The notes below the pieces were generated by a model that had not been told where the DNA came from, did no database searches, and saw nothing but the letters and a program-made list of their open reading frames with translations. Shown here one piece after another: positions 56,616-64,000 of a stretch of 64,000 nt of DNA; position 1 is the first letter of the stretch; every line of letters starts with the position of its first letter. The DNA is from Martelella endophytica. GTDB taxonomy: Bacteria > Pseudomonadota > Alphaproteobacteria > Rhizobiales > Rhizobiaceae. A program made the translations under genes and the position numbers. The DNA lies in assembly GCF_000960975.1 (NCBI RefSeq), contig NZ_CP010803.1, forward strand, positions 3,272,273 to 3,336,272, given 5' to 3'.

Positions 56616-57110
56616 TCACCCCGCCGCGCCAGGCGGTTCGACGGTATCGTCATCGACGCCTACATTGAAGCGTTCGATGATCGGCCGCAGCGCGAAGGAC
56701 GAGTTGATCTGCACCACATGCGGCAGGGCGGAGAGCCAGTCGCGGTGGATACGCTCGTAATCCTTGAGGTCCTTGGCCGCGACGCGCATGACATAGTCAT
56801 ATTCGCCCGAGACCATGTAGCAGACGATGATGTTGGGGCAGCGCTTCACCGCTTCCTCGAATTCGGAAAGCGTTCGGGCGAACTGGCCGGAAAGCGAAAT
56901 GTGCACCAGCGCCGTCATCTTGTAGCCGAGCGCTTCCGGTGAGATTTTCGCGGTGTAGCCCTCGATCACGCCGCTCTTTTCCAGTATGTCGAGCCGGCGT
57001 GAGCACGCCGATGGCGACAGCCCGACGGTTTCGGCCAGTTCCGCATTGGTGATGCGGCCGTTACTCTGCAGCGCCCGCAGGATGGCACGATCAATGTCGT
57101 CGAGTTCCAT
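56616..57110 (-). CDS. Lrp/AsnC-family regulator
   Basis: A 164-residue Lrp/AsnC transcription regulator. The helix-turn-helix is DDIDRAILRALQSNGRITNAELAETVGLSPSACSRRLDILEKSGVIEGYTAKI, and the C-terminal RAM (ligand/oligomer) domain has VSGEYDYVMRVAAKDLKDYERIHRDWLSALPHVVQINSSFALRPI. The pattern VCYMVSGEYDYVMRV is typical of amino-acid-sensing Lrp paralogues in Rhizobiales, often annotated as proline dehydrogenase regulators, but the ligand is not shown here. ATG 57110 follows AAGGGAG. The gene lies next to padR, with a 220-base divergent region. Confidence 0.88.
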   Translation of the reverse strand: MELDDIDRAILRALQSNGRITNAELAETVGLSPSACSRRLDILEKSGVIEGYTAKISPEALGYKMTALVHISLSGQFARTLSEFEEAVKRCPNIIVCYMVSGEYDYVMRVAAKDLKDYERIHRDWLSALPHVVQINSSFALRPIIERFNVGVDDDTVEPPGAAG

Positions 57111-57246
57111 CTTTCGAACTCCCTTCGATTTTTTCTCTTTATCGTCGAGCAATATACGAATTTGCGTCCGATACAAGGTGTTTTCCGCAAGGAAACATCA
57201 ATCCGGCGGTGTGCGTTACCGATCCTTATCTGTCGCAAAAATATGA

Positions 57247-57262
57247 TTTAGATATATCGAAA
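57247..57262. promoter_or_regulatory. Repeated palindromic operator, distal copy (Lrp/padR)
   Basis: TTTAGATATATCGAAA, an almost perfect 16-base palindrome around GATATATC, repeated exactly at 57293-57308. It lies 137 bases from the Lrp start and 68 bases from the padR start. Confidence 0.6.
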
Positions 57263-57292
57263 CCACTTGCGGATCTGAGAAGTCGGACTATG

Positions 57293-57308
57293 TTTAGATA
57301 TATCGAAA
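57293..57308. promoter_or_regulatory. Repeated palindromic operator, proximal copy (padR)
   Basis: Second exact copy of TTTAGATATATCGAAA, 22 bases before the padR start codon and 46 bases from the first copy. Two sites about four and a half helical turns apart near the start suggest autoregulation by a dimeric PadR protein; binding has not been shown. Confidence 0.6.
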
Positions 57309-57329
57309 ACATAACGGAAGGATTGTCAC

Positions 57330-57977
57330 ATGCGTGGCAGATTTGAACATTTCGACATGCGGGAGTTTCTCGCCATGGGGCGGGGCCCAGGCCATCGCCA
57401 TGGGCGCGGCGGACCCGGCGGGCGCGGTTTCGGCGATGATGACGGCAATGGTCGCATCGGTCGCTTCCTCGGCCAGGGGCGCATTCGCGTGCTGGTGCTG
57501 CAGTTGATCTCGGAGGAGCCGCGGCACGGCTACGAGATCATCAAGGCGATCGAGGAAATGAGCGGCGGCTTCTATTCGCCGAGCCCGGGCGTCATTTACC
57601 CGACGCTCTCCTATCTCGAGGAAGGCGGCTATGTGGTCGCCGAAAGCGAGGGCAACAAGAAACGCTACTCCATCACCGAAGAGGGCAAGACCTACCTCGA
57701 CGAACAGGAGCCGGAAGCGGCGATGGCGGTGAAGGCGCTGCAGATGGTCGCCGAGCGGCTCAAGTTCCGCCAGAAGAAGTGGGACCGCGCCAGGGGCGGC
57801 GGCAATCTGCCGAAGAGCGTCGAAGCGGCCTTCCTGAACCTCCGCGAGGTGGTCGACCGCAAGCTGGAAGAAGACGAGGCTGCCGCCGGTACCATCGTGC
57901 GCGCTCTGCTCGACTTCGCCGAAAAGCTCGAAGACGACGACCTCCCGTCAGGCTTCGCGCCGCCGCGGGAAAGCTGA
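57330..57977 (+). CDS. PadR-family regulator with Gly/Arg-rich lead
   Basis: A 215-residue PadR-family regulator. The winged helix and its surroundings are clear: GRIRVLVLQLISEEPRHGYEIIKAIEEMSGGFYSPSPGVIYPTLSYLEEGGYVVAESEGNKKRYSITEEGKTYLDE. A lead of about 45 residues rich in Gly, Arg, His and Asp (MGRGPGHRHGRGGPGGRGFGDDDGNG) precedes it; such leads are frequent in this PadR subgroup and may bind metal, which is inference. The C-terminal helical part fits subfamily 1. No regulated gene is visible beyond itself. A matching operator pair precedes the gene and a palindromic repeat follows it. Confidence 0.88.
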   Translation: MRGRFEHFDMREFLAMGRGPGHRHGRGGPGGRGFGDDDGNGRIGRFLGQGRIRVLVLQLISEEPRHGYEIIKAIEEMSGGFYSPSPGVIYPTLSYLEEGGYVVAESEGNKKRYSITEEGKTYLDEQEPEAAMAVKALQMVAERLKFRQKKWDRARGGGNLPKSVEAAFLNLREVVDRKLEEDEAAAGTIVRALLDFAEKLEDDDLPSGFAPPRES

Positions 57978-57990
57978 AGCGGGAAGCAAA

Positions 57991-58028
57991 CATCATCGAT
58001 CTCTCCCCTTGGGGGGAGATCGATGATG
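57991..58028. repeat. Palindromic intergenic repeat, copy 2
   Basis: CATCATCGATCTCTCCCC and GGGGGGAGATCGATGATG form an 18-bp stem with one G-T position and a two-base TT loop. The core matches the repeat at 30317-30347. It lies 14 bases after padR and faces the convergent GNAT gene. Confidence 0.7.
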
Positions 58029-58062
58029 GCAAAGTTCTGCCGGCCCTCTTCGGGCGCCCAAC

Positions 58063-58629
58063 CTAAAGCTTGCGTGCAAACGCCAGGAGCTCGGCGTCGC
58101 TCAGCGGCGTGATCTCGCTTTCATAGGTCGAAACCGGGGAAAAGCCGAACTGCTGGTAGAGCTGGAGTGCGCGCGGATGGTCGAGATTGTTGGTCTCGGT
58201 CACAACCTTTTCCGGCTTGTCGGACCAGATCGCCTTCAGCCCCTGCAGCAGGAACCATTTGCCGACGCCGAAGCCGAGCGCGCGCTCGAACAGGCCGAAA
58301 TGCACCAGTTCGGTGATGCCGTCGTCCTTGCGATGGTATTCGTAGAAGCCCGCCGGTGCGCCCTCCAGGTAGAAGACGGTGATCGTCGTCCGGTCGTTGT
58401 GGATGGTTTGCGAGAGTGTCTCGTCGCTCATCCGCAGTCTGTCGACCCACTCCCAGCGCGTGCCCACCTGGCGGTAGAGAAAGCGATAGAAGGGCAGCGG
58501 AATTTCCGGCACGCGCATCAGCGCGATATGCAGGCTCGACGGCGCGATCATGTGCGCTTTCGGCGGCGCCGTCATTTCCAGGCGGGTGACATGAACACGG
58601 AGCGGGCCGGGCTTCTCTTCTTCCTGCAT
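58063..58629 (-). CDS. GNAT acetyltransferase
   Basis: A 188-residue GNAT acetyltransferase. Conserved blocks include TVFYLEGAPAGFYEYHRKDDGITELVHFGLFERALGFGVGKWFLLQGLKAIW (acetyl-CoA loop G-F-G-V-G-K) and VVTETNNLDHPRALQLYQQFGFSPV. The N-terminal region (EEEKPGPLRVHVTRLEMTAPPKAHMIAPSS) is typical of a group near sulfurtransferase genes in rhizobia. The start ATG 58629 follows GGAAAGG and lies two bases from the sseA stop, so it is cotranscribed with sseA. The substrate is unknown. Confidence 0.8.
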   Translation of the reverse strand: MQEEEKPGPLRVHVTRLEMTAPPKAHMIAPSSLHIALMRVPEIPLPFYRFLYRQVGTRWEWVDRLRMSDETLSQTIHNDRTTITVFYLEGAPAGFYEYHRKDDGITELVHFGLFERALGFGVGKWFLLQGLKAIWSDKPEKVVTETNNLDHPRALQLYQQFGFSPVSTYESEITPLSDAELLAFARKL

Positions 58630-58631
58630 AC

Positions 58632-59483
58632 TCAGGCCTTTCCGGTCACAATGGCGGTATCGTCGCGGCTGCCCCATTCCGACCAGGAACCGTCATAGAG
58701 CGTGTTGTCGGCGTGCCCGACGCTTTCAAGCGCGAGCGTGATGATGGCGGCCGTGACGCCGGAGCCGCAACTGGTGACGACGGGGCGGTCGAGATCGATG
58801 CCGGCCTCGTCGAACATGGCGCGAAGCTCTTCCACCGTCTTGAACTTTCCATCCTTCGAGAAGCTGCCGGCGGGCAAGTTGCGGGCGCCGGGCATATGGC
58901 CGGAGCGCATGCCAGGGCGAGGCTCAGGTTCGACGGCCTCGAAGCGGCCGGCGCCGCGCGCATCGGCGATCTGGCGTTTGCCGGAGCCGACGATGTCGCG
59001 CATGGCCTCGAAGGAGGTCACGCGTTCGTCGCGGAAAGCAGGGATGAAGGTCTTGGCCGGTCGCGCCGGCGTCTCGGTTTCGAGGGGGCGGCTCTCGGCC
59101 TTCCAGCCGTCGAGGCCGCCGTCGAGAGCGTAGACGTCCTCGGCGCCCATGATCCGCAGCATCCACCACACCCGCGGCGCGGCGAAGAATCCGGGGCCGT
59201 CATAGACGACGATGGTATCGCCTTCCCCAATGCCGAGCCGGCCCATTTCAGCGGCGAAGAATTCTGGTGCGGGCAGGGTGTGCGGCAGGCCGGATTCCTT
59301 GTCGGCGATCTCGTCCTGATCGAAGAACACGGCGCCGGGAAGATGGCCGGCGGCATATTCCGCCTTGGCGTCGCGCTGATGGGCGGGCAGGTACCATGAC
59401 GCATCGACGACGGCAAAGCCGGGCGAACCGAGACGCTCGGCGACCCAGTCCGGCGACACCACGAAACGGCTTTTCGAACTCAT
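58632..59483 (-). CDS. sseA: 3-mercaptopyruvate sulfurtransferase
   Basis: SseA transfers sulfur from 3-mercaptopyruvate to acceptors such as cyanide or thioredoxin. The 283-residue product has two rhodanese domains: the first (about 8-125; VVDASWYLPAHQRDAKAEYAAGHLPGAVFFDQDEIAD) is inactive and the second (about 155-280) carries the catalytic CGSGVTAA loop, the mercaptopyruvate-type form (CG[ST]GVT). Start ATG 59483 follows GAGGAG. It sits in the cysK-alaX-sseA-GNAT run, linking cysteine synthesis and sulfur transfer. Rhodanese activity on thiosulfate cannot be excluded. Confidence 0.92.
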   Translation of the reverse strand: MSSKSRFVVSPDWVAERLGSPGFAVVDASWYLPAHQRDAKAEYAAGHLPGAVFFDQDEIADKESGLPHTLPAPEFFAAEMGRLGIGEGDTIVVYDGPGFFAAPRVWWMLRIMGAEDVYALDGGLDGWKAESRPLETETPARPAKTFIPAFRDERVTSFEAMRDIVGSGKRQIADARGAGRFEAVEPEPRPGMRSGHMPGARNLPAGSFSKDGKFKTVEELRAMFDEAGIDLDRPVVTSCGSGVTAAIITLALESVGHADNTLYDGSWSEWGSRDDTAIVTGKA

Positions 59484-59518
59484 CTTGCAAAACTCCTCAA
59501 CATGACCCCGGCCTCGTC

Positions 59519-60241
59519 TCACGCACCGAAGCGGATACGGAAGCGCCGGTTTTCACGGCCTTTCTTTTCGATCTTGCCGATATGAACCGCGCCGACGGCG
59601 GCGGTCGAGCGGACATGCGTGCCGCCGCAGGGCTGGCTGTCGACGGCAGCGTCTTCGCCGATGCAGATCAGCGAAACCCGCCCGAGCCCCATCGGCGGTC
59701 GGACGTTCTTCGACTTGACGATGTCCGGATTGGCGGCGAGGTCCGCATCGGTGATCCATTGCACATAGATCGGATGATCCTCCTCGACCAGGCGCATCAT
59801 CGCGGCTGTCACCGCCTCCTTGTCGATGGTCTCGCTCATGTCGAAATCGACGCGCGATTCGTCCTCGCCGACGGACGCCCCCGTGATTGGACAAGGACAG
59901 ACGACGGAAAGAAGATGACAGGCGGTATGCATGCGCATCAGCTTTTCGCGGCGCGGCCAGTCGATCTCGAGCGTCAGGGCATCGCCAAGGGCGGGCGGCG
60001 TTTCGCCGTCCGCCGGCACATGCAGGATGGTGTCCTTGGCTGCGCCGTGGCGGGTGATGTCGAGCCTGATCGAGCGGCCGTCAGCGCTGTGTGCGACGCC
60101 GGTATCCCCCGGCTGACCGCCGGAGGTGGCGTAAAAGCAGGTCCGGTCCGTTTCGAAGGTTCCGTCTTCATGCACTGCCGTAACCACCGCATCGCATTTC
60201 TGGAGATAGAAGTCGTCGCGGTAGAGGGCATCAACAGGCAT
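59519..60241 (-). CDS. alaX: Alanyl-tRNA editing protein (AlaX-like)
   Basis: A free-standing editing protein related to the AlaRS editing domain, which deacylates misacylated Ser- or Gly-tRNA(Ala). The 240-residue product has the N-terminal barrel (FYATSGGQPGDTGVAHSADGRSIRLDITRHG) and the metal-site motifs HTACHLL (HxxxH) and CGGTHVRS (CxxxH), both needed for catalysis. The start ATG 60241 is preceded by AGAAAG only, with a weak ribosome site, so expression may be coupled to cysK (stop 10 bases before). It lies between cysK and sseA in the same direction, an association that is discussed as a finding. Confidence 0.88.
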   Translation of the reverse strand: MPVDALYRDDFYLQKCDAVVTAVHEDGTFETDRTCFYATSGGQPGDTGVAHSADGRSIRLDITRHGAAKDTILHVPADGETPPALGDALTLEIDWPRREKLMRMHTACHLLSVVCPCPITGASVGEDESRVDFDMSETIDKEAVTAAMMRLVEEDHPIYVQWITDADLAANPDIVKSKNVRPPMGLGRVSLICIGEDAAVDSQPCGGTHVRSTAAVGAVHIGKIEKKGRENRRFRIRFGA

Positions 60242-60251
60242 GGAACACTTT

Positions 60252-61289
60252 CTATTCGAACGGGACGGCAATCTCCGTGTTGGCGGCGATCCAGCCCGGA
60301 ATGGGCAGCCCCTTTTCCCTGAGGAAGGTGGGGTTGAAAAGCTTCGACTGATACCGGTTGCCATAGTCACAGAGTACGGTGACGATGGTGTGGCCGGGAC
60401 CGAGCGTGCGCGCCAGGCGGATAGCACCGGCTATATTGATGCCCGATGAACCGCCAAGGCACAAGCCCTCGTGCTCGACGAGGTCGAAGATCAGCGGTAG
60501 TGCCTCGCTGTCGGGGATGCGGAAGGCGAAGTCCGGGGTGAAGCCTTCGAGGTTGGCAGTGATGCGACCCTGGCCGATGCCCTCGGTGATCGAGCCGCCT
60601 TCGCTCTTCAGTTCGCCGTTGGTGTAGTATTCGAAGAGCGCCGCACCATCAGGATCGGCGATGCCGATCTTGATGTCCTTGTTCTTTGCCTTTAGCCCCA
60701 TCGCCGTGCCGGCGAGTGTGCCGCCGGAGCCGACCGCGCAGATGAAGCCGTCGATCTTGCCGCCGGTATCGCGCCAGATTTCCTCGGCGGTGGTCTCGAT
60801 ATGGGCATCGCGATTGGCGGTATTGTCGAACTGGTTTGCCCAGATCGCGCCGTTCGGCTCGCTCTTTGCCAGTTGCTCGGCAAGCCGGCCGGACAGTTTC
60901 ACGTAGTTGTTGGGGTCGCGATAGGGCTTGGCCGGCACCTCGACAAGCCTGGCACCGAGAAGCCGGAGCGCATCCTTCTTCTCTTCGGCCTGGGTTTCCG
61001 GAATGACGATGACGGACTTGTAGCCAAGCGCATTGGCAACCATGGTGAGGCCAATGCCGGTGTTGCCGGCCGTGCCCTCGACGATGGTGCCGCCGGGCGC
61101 GATCAGGCCGCGCCTTTCCGCGTCGCGGATGATGTAGAGCGCCGCGCGATCCTTGACCGACTGGCCGGGATTGAGGAATTCGGCCTTGCCGTAAATGTTG
61201 CAGCCCGTGGCCTCGGAGGCCGCCTTCAGTTTCACCAGCGGGGTGTTGCCGATCAGGCCGATCACCGAATCAGAGGTGTTCATGGTCAT
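60252..61289 (-). CDS. cysK: Cysteine synthase A
   Basis: Cysteine synthase, a PLP enzyme making cysteine from O-acetylserine and sulfide. The 345-residue product has SVIGLIGNTPLVKL, NPGQSVKDRAALYII (the PLP-binding Lys of SxKDRxA), EGTAGNTGIGLTMVANALG, CAVGSGGTLAGTAMGL (phosphate loop) and GGSSGINIAGAI near the end. The length and GTAGNTG rather than TSGNTG are characteristic of rhizobial CysK. ATG 61289, after AAGGA, is preferred to ATG 61283. It is followed by alaX and sseA. Confidence 0.94.
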   Translation of the reverse strand: MTMNTSDSVIGLIGNTPLVKLKAASEATGCNIYGKAEFLNPGQSVKDRAALYIIRDAERRGLIAPGGTIVEGTAGNTGIGLTMVANALGYKSVIVIPETQAEEKKDALRLLGARLVEVPAKPYRDPNNYVKLSGRLAEQLAKSEPNGAIWANQFDNTANRDAHIETTAEEIWRDTGGKIDGFICAVGSGGTLAGTAMGLKAKNKDIKIGIADPDGAALFEYYTNGELKSEGGSITEGIGQGRITANLEGFTPDFAFRIPDSEALPLIFDLVEHEGLCLGGSSGINIAGAIRLARTLGPGHTIVTVLCDYGNRYQSKLFNPTFLREKGLPIPGWIAANTEIAVPFE

Positions 61290-61382
61290 AATGATCCTTT
61301 TTGCTGCCTTTCTTTGAGCGCTTCGCCCGCGCGTCGGCAAGGCATGACATTTCACGCCGCGCCGGTTTTGCGCAAAGGCTTT

Positions 61383-62807
61383 TCAGCCCTTCACCGCTTC
61401 GAATGCCGAAAGCGCGCGCTTGCGCGCCTGCTTGTGATCGACGATCGGCTTCGGATAGTCCTTGCCGAGCATGATGCCTGCCTTGTCGAGGACGTCGTCG
61501 GGCGCATCGAAGGGGGCGTGGATGTGCTTTGCCGGCATCTTGGCAAGTTCCGGCACATAGCGGCGCACATAATCGCCCTGAGGATCGAATTTCTCGCCCT
61601 GCAGTACCGGGTTGAACACCCGGAAGAAAGGTGATGCATCGGCGCCGGAACCGGCCACCCACTGCCAGTTGGCCGGGTTGGACGCCGGGTCGGCGTCGAC
61701 CAGCGTGTCGCGGAACCACTTCTCGCCCTGGCGCCAGTCGATCATCAGGTCCTTGATCAGAAAAGAGGCGACGATCATCCGGACCCGATTGTGCATGATG
61801 CCTTCGCGCCAGAGCTGGCGCATGCCGGCGTCGACAATCGGGTATCCGGTCTGCCCGCGGCTCCAGGCACGAAAGCTTTTCTCGTCGCTTTTCCACTCAA
61901 AGGCATCAAAGCGGTCGTTCCAGTTCTTGTCGGCAAGATCGGGTGAGTGGAAGAGCAGGTGGTGGCAGAAGTCGCGCCAGACCAGCTCCTGCAGGAATTT
62001 CTTCCGGTTTTCTCCCGAAAGACCCTTCGTTCCGTCAACGGCATGCCAGACTGTCGCCGGCGAGATTTCGCCGAGCGCAAGGTGCGCGGAGAGCATCGAG
62101 GTCGCTTCCTTCGCCGGCTGGTCCCGGCCTGCGGCATAGTCGTCAGCGACGGCATCGATGAAGTGGGCCAGGCGTTCGCGGGCGCCGTCTTCTCCGGGCG
62201 TCCAGATCTCGCCGAAGGCCGAGGCCCAGTCGGGCTTTCCCGGATAGAGGTTCCAGTCCGCGAGGTTTTCCGAAGCCGGGGGCTTGGCCACCGTCGTCAG
62301 CTTCTTTGGAGCATCGGCCGGATCGGGCACATGCACAGTCTCGACGAAGGCCTTCCAGAAAGGCGTATAGACCTTGTAGGAACCGCCGGTCTTGGTCATG
62401 AATTTCGATGGTTCATGCAGGATCTGTCCGGCAAAGCTTGCGACCTCGATGTCGTCACCGAGCAAGGCCTTCTTCGCCGCCGTATCGGTCTTGATGCCCA
62501 GCGGCTCGTAGCGGCGGTTCCAATAGACGGCGGTGGCGCCGGTCTCCGCGATCAGCGACCGCAGCACCGCGAGCGGCGCGCCGCTCTTGAGCAGCAGTGG
62601 CGCGCCGCGTTTCTCATAAGCCTCTCCAAGCCGCGCAAGCGAGCGCTCCAGCCACCAGGCCTGGGCACCGCCAAGGGGGCCGTTGCCGTCATCCTCGCGG
62701 ATATAGACGGGGATGACGGGACGGTTATCTTCGCAGGCAGCGAGCAGGGCGCGGTTGTCGGCGATGCGGAGATCCTTGCGGATCCAGAGAATGGCAGGCT
62801 TTGGCAT
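61383..62807 (-). CDS. phrB: Deoxyribodipyrimidine photolyase
   Basis: A DNA photolyase of 474 residues (cryptochrome/photolyase family, CPD class I type). The N-terminal antenna domain (ILWIRKDLRIADNRALLAACEDNRPVIPVYI) binds a pterin or similar chromophore. The C-terminal FAD domain has LALGEISPATVWHAV, FLQELVWRDFCHHLLFHSPDL, WSRGQTGYPIVDAGMRQLWREGIMHNRVRMIVASFLIKDL and ANWQWVAGSGADASPFFRVFNP, classic FAD and Trp-triad motifs. It repairs UV pyrimidine dimers with light. It is upstream of cysK in the same direction with a 93-base gap. Confidence 0.94.
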   Translation of the reverse strand: MPKPAILWIRKDLRIADNRALLAACEDNRPVIPVYIREDDGNGPLGGAQAWWLERSLARLGEAYEKRGAPLLLKSGAPLAVLRSLIAETGATAVYWNRRYEPLGIKTDTAAKKALLGDDIEVASFAGQILHEPSKFMTKTGGSYKVYTPFWKAFVETVHVPDPADAPKKLTTVAKPPASENLADWNLYPGKPDWASAFGEIWTPGEDGARERLAHFIDAVADDYAAGRDQPAKEATSMLSAHLALGEISPATVWHAVDGTKGLSGENRKKFLQELVWRDFCHHLLFHSPDLADKNWNDRFDAFEWKSDEKSFRAWSRGQTGYPIVDAGMRQLWREGIMHNRVRMIVASFLIKDLMIDWRQGEKWFRDTLVDADPASNPANWQWVAGSGADASPFFRVFNPVLQGEKFDPQGDYVRRYVPELAKMPAKHIHAPFDAPDDVLDKAGIMLGKDYPKPIVDHKQARKRALSAFEAVKG

Positions 62808-62867
62808 GGTTTCGGGCAGTCCGTTTCAACTGCCCATGATCTAGGGCGCACCACCGAAAAGTGGAGG

Positions 62868-63503
62868 TTACTCCTCTTCGGCGAGCGCGTAGCGCATCGC
62901 GCGAATGACCAGAACCGCCGATGCCGCGCCCGCATTCATCACCTTGTCCGGATGGCCGAAGGGCAGGGCGTCGGAGGGGCTACCGTCATGCTCAGGCTCT
63001 GCACCTTCAAGCGCTGCGCCGGCGGCGGCCCAAAGACAGTCGTTGAGGCTCTCTCCCGCGTTTTTAGCCGCGCGGTAGGCATCGAGCGCCGGCTGCCAGG
63101 CATCCACCATGTTCTTGTCCGGATCATGGGCCTCGCCGTGGGCGAGGATGCCGCCGGCCATCGCCTCGAAGGCGCGGTCGAAATCGCTCTCCTGGATGAC
63201 CTTGCGGCCCGGAAGCGTGCTGCCGGCGCGGCGGAAGGCCGAGGCATAAAGCCGCGCCGAATGGGAATCGATGGTCAGAAAGGTCTCTGCCGCCATGTCG
63301 AAGACGCCGGCAGGCGTAATTCCGTTGGGATCGAGCGCGGCGAGTTTGCGCTCCATCGCGGTGAAGGCCGCCGTCATGACTTCGCCGTGATCGCCGTCAC
63401 CTGAAATCGTGTCGAGGCGGCTCAGCCACAGGGCGTGGCGGGAAACGGAAACGGCTATTTCTGAAAACATGCCGATAATGTCAAAGGAGGTGATGTCGCT
63501 CAT
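62868..63503 (-). CDS. dhaL: DhaL-domain kinase subunit
   Basis: A 211-residue protein of the DhaL (Dak2, ADP-binding) family, which in the dihydroxyacetone kinase DhaKLM transfers phosphate to the DhaK-bound substrate. The nucleotide/Mg site is LDTISGDGDHGEVMTAAF, matching the family's GDGDHG. The helical barrel includes FLTIDSHSARLYASAFRRAG, and a C-terminal NAGAASAVLVIRAM matches the Gly-Ala-x-S motif. No dhaK or dhaM is next to it, so the substrate is not fixed. ATG 63503 follows GAAGAAG; upstream in-frame codons lack similarity. phrB follows after 60 bases. Confidence 0.8.
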   Translation of the reverse strand: MSDITSFDIIGMFSEIAVSVSRHALWLSRLDTISGDGDHGEVMTAAFTAMERKLAALDPNGITPAGVFDMAAETFLTIDSHSARLYASAFRRAGSTLPGRKVIQESDFDRAFEAMAGGILAHGEAHDPDKNMVDAWQPALDAYRAAKNAGESLNDCLWAAAGAALEGAEPEHDGSPSDALPFGHPDKVMNAGAASAVLVIRAMRYALAEEE

Positions 63504-63684
63504 CTTCTTCGTTTGGTTCGGGAGGAAACCGGTGGGCCTTGGCCCGTCAAAATCGCTAAAATCGGAGTATCTGACGCTCAAAAAAGGCGAGGTCTTCTTG
63601 TAAAACCTACCCCATGAAGAAGGATTTGCGAAGAGACATTAGGTCAGTTGCACGTAAAAGATGATACCGCCGCGTGAACGGGCT

Positions 63685-64000
63685 TCAGTCGACGAATTCG
63701 ACGGTTACCCCGGGCTTGACCATATGCGCGAGCTCAGTCGCATCCCAATTGGTCAGTCGCACGCAGCCGTGGCTCGATGTCTTGCCGATCTTTTCCGGAT
63801 CCGGCGTGCCATGAATGCCGTAGCTCGGCTTGGAGAGCGCAATCCAGACATTGCCGACCGGGCCGTTGGGGCCGGGATTGATGGTCAGTACGCTGTCATT
63901 GTTGCCCTGCTTGAAGTTCTTCTTCGGGTCGTAGGTGTAGGTCGGGTCGATGGCGATCCGTTCCACGCTCACCGTGCCGGAAGGCGAGGGGGTATCCGAG
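63685..64000 (-). CDS. L,D-transpeptidase (partial)
   Basis: The C-terminal end of a YkuD-family L,D-transpeptidase, which forms 3-3 cross-links in peptidoglycan or attaches proteins to it. The frame is open beyond the right edge of the window, so the signal and N-terminal part are missing. Visible residues include the active-site motif SHGCVRLTNWDA with the catalytic Cys and the upstream GIHGTP with conserved His. The end VKPGVTVEFVD is typical. The Rhizobiales have many such enzymes, and polar growth relies on them. Without the N-terminus I cannot assign a subtype. Confidence 0.9.
   Translation of the reverse strand, partial: SDTPSPSGTVSVERIAIDPTYTYDPKKNFKQGNNDSVLTINPGPNGPVGNVWIALSKPSYGIHGTPDPEKIGKTSSHGCVRLTNWDATELAHMVKPGVTVEFVD

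Overview
The window is about 64 kb of GC-rich alphaproteobacterial core chromosome, almost certainly Rhizobiales. The evidence is the gene order (bamA-lpxD-fabZ-lpxA-lpxI-lpxB, gltA, comEC, lexA), a permuted two-piece tmRNA, SspB-alpha, CckA, a direct-repeat SOS box (GTTC-N7-GTTC), a DUF982 gene, single-cysteine DksA, and a giant growth-pole-ring type protein that fits the polar growth of this order. I cannot name the genus. I see no prophage, integrase, transposase, CRISPR array, rRNA or tRNA.

Layout. 1-4.9 kb: the end of bamA, then the lipid A genes lpxD-fabZ-lpxA-lpxI-lpxB, which overlap by a few bases from gene to gene. 5-10 kb: gltA, comEC and lexA with its SOS box. 10-17 kb: a DUF982 gene, trmJ-murI, the divergent manganese pair mntH/mntR with two matching palindromic operators, small conserved genes, an ArsR-type regulator and a HerA-like ATPase. 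17-18.6 kb: tmRNA (ssrA), sspB, DUF4169 and RHH genes on the minus strand, which places the tagging RNA next to the adaptor that delivers tagged proteins to ClpXP. 18.6-24 kb: thyA-folA, hflK-hflC-DUF2065 and a Do-like protease. 24-27.6 kb: serB-GNAT diverging from miaA with overlapping start codons, then a secreted serine hydrolase. 27.7-30.3 kb: ilvB-ilvH behind a leader-peptide attenuator whose peptide carries Leu-Leu-Ile-Val-Val. 30-36.5 kb: a LysE exporter, an LpxH-like phosphatase, and an Mla-type lipid transport operon followed by an auxiliary lipoprotein.

36.6-43 kb is one 6.4-kb gene for a roughly 2,141-residue membrane-anchored coiled-coil protein resembling Agrobacterium GPR / Sinorhizobium RgsE. 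It contains seven in-phase 84-residue repeats, two of them nearly identical in DNA. 43.5-49.5 kb: ferredoxin, folP-folB-folK, a small secreted protein, the ycjX/ycjF pair and sixA. 49.8-53.8 kb: dksA, a FliO-like gene and cckA. 53.8-64 kb: a Tat-exported 5'-nucleotidase family enzyme, acetyltransferases, Lrp and PadR regulators, and a minus-strand run dhaL-phr-cysK-alaX-sseA-GNAT. The window ends inside an L,D-transpeptidase gene.

Most genes serve the envelope (lipid A, Mla, BAM, GPR, LdtA), protein quality control (tmRNA, SspB, HflKC, Do), or folate and amino-acid supply. The least routine observations are the ilv attenuator with a probably leaderless peptide, the ssrA-sspB linkage, the homogenised repeat array in the GPR gene, the serB/miaA start-codon overlap, and several palindromic operators and dispersed repeats.
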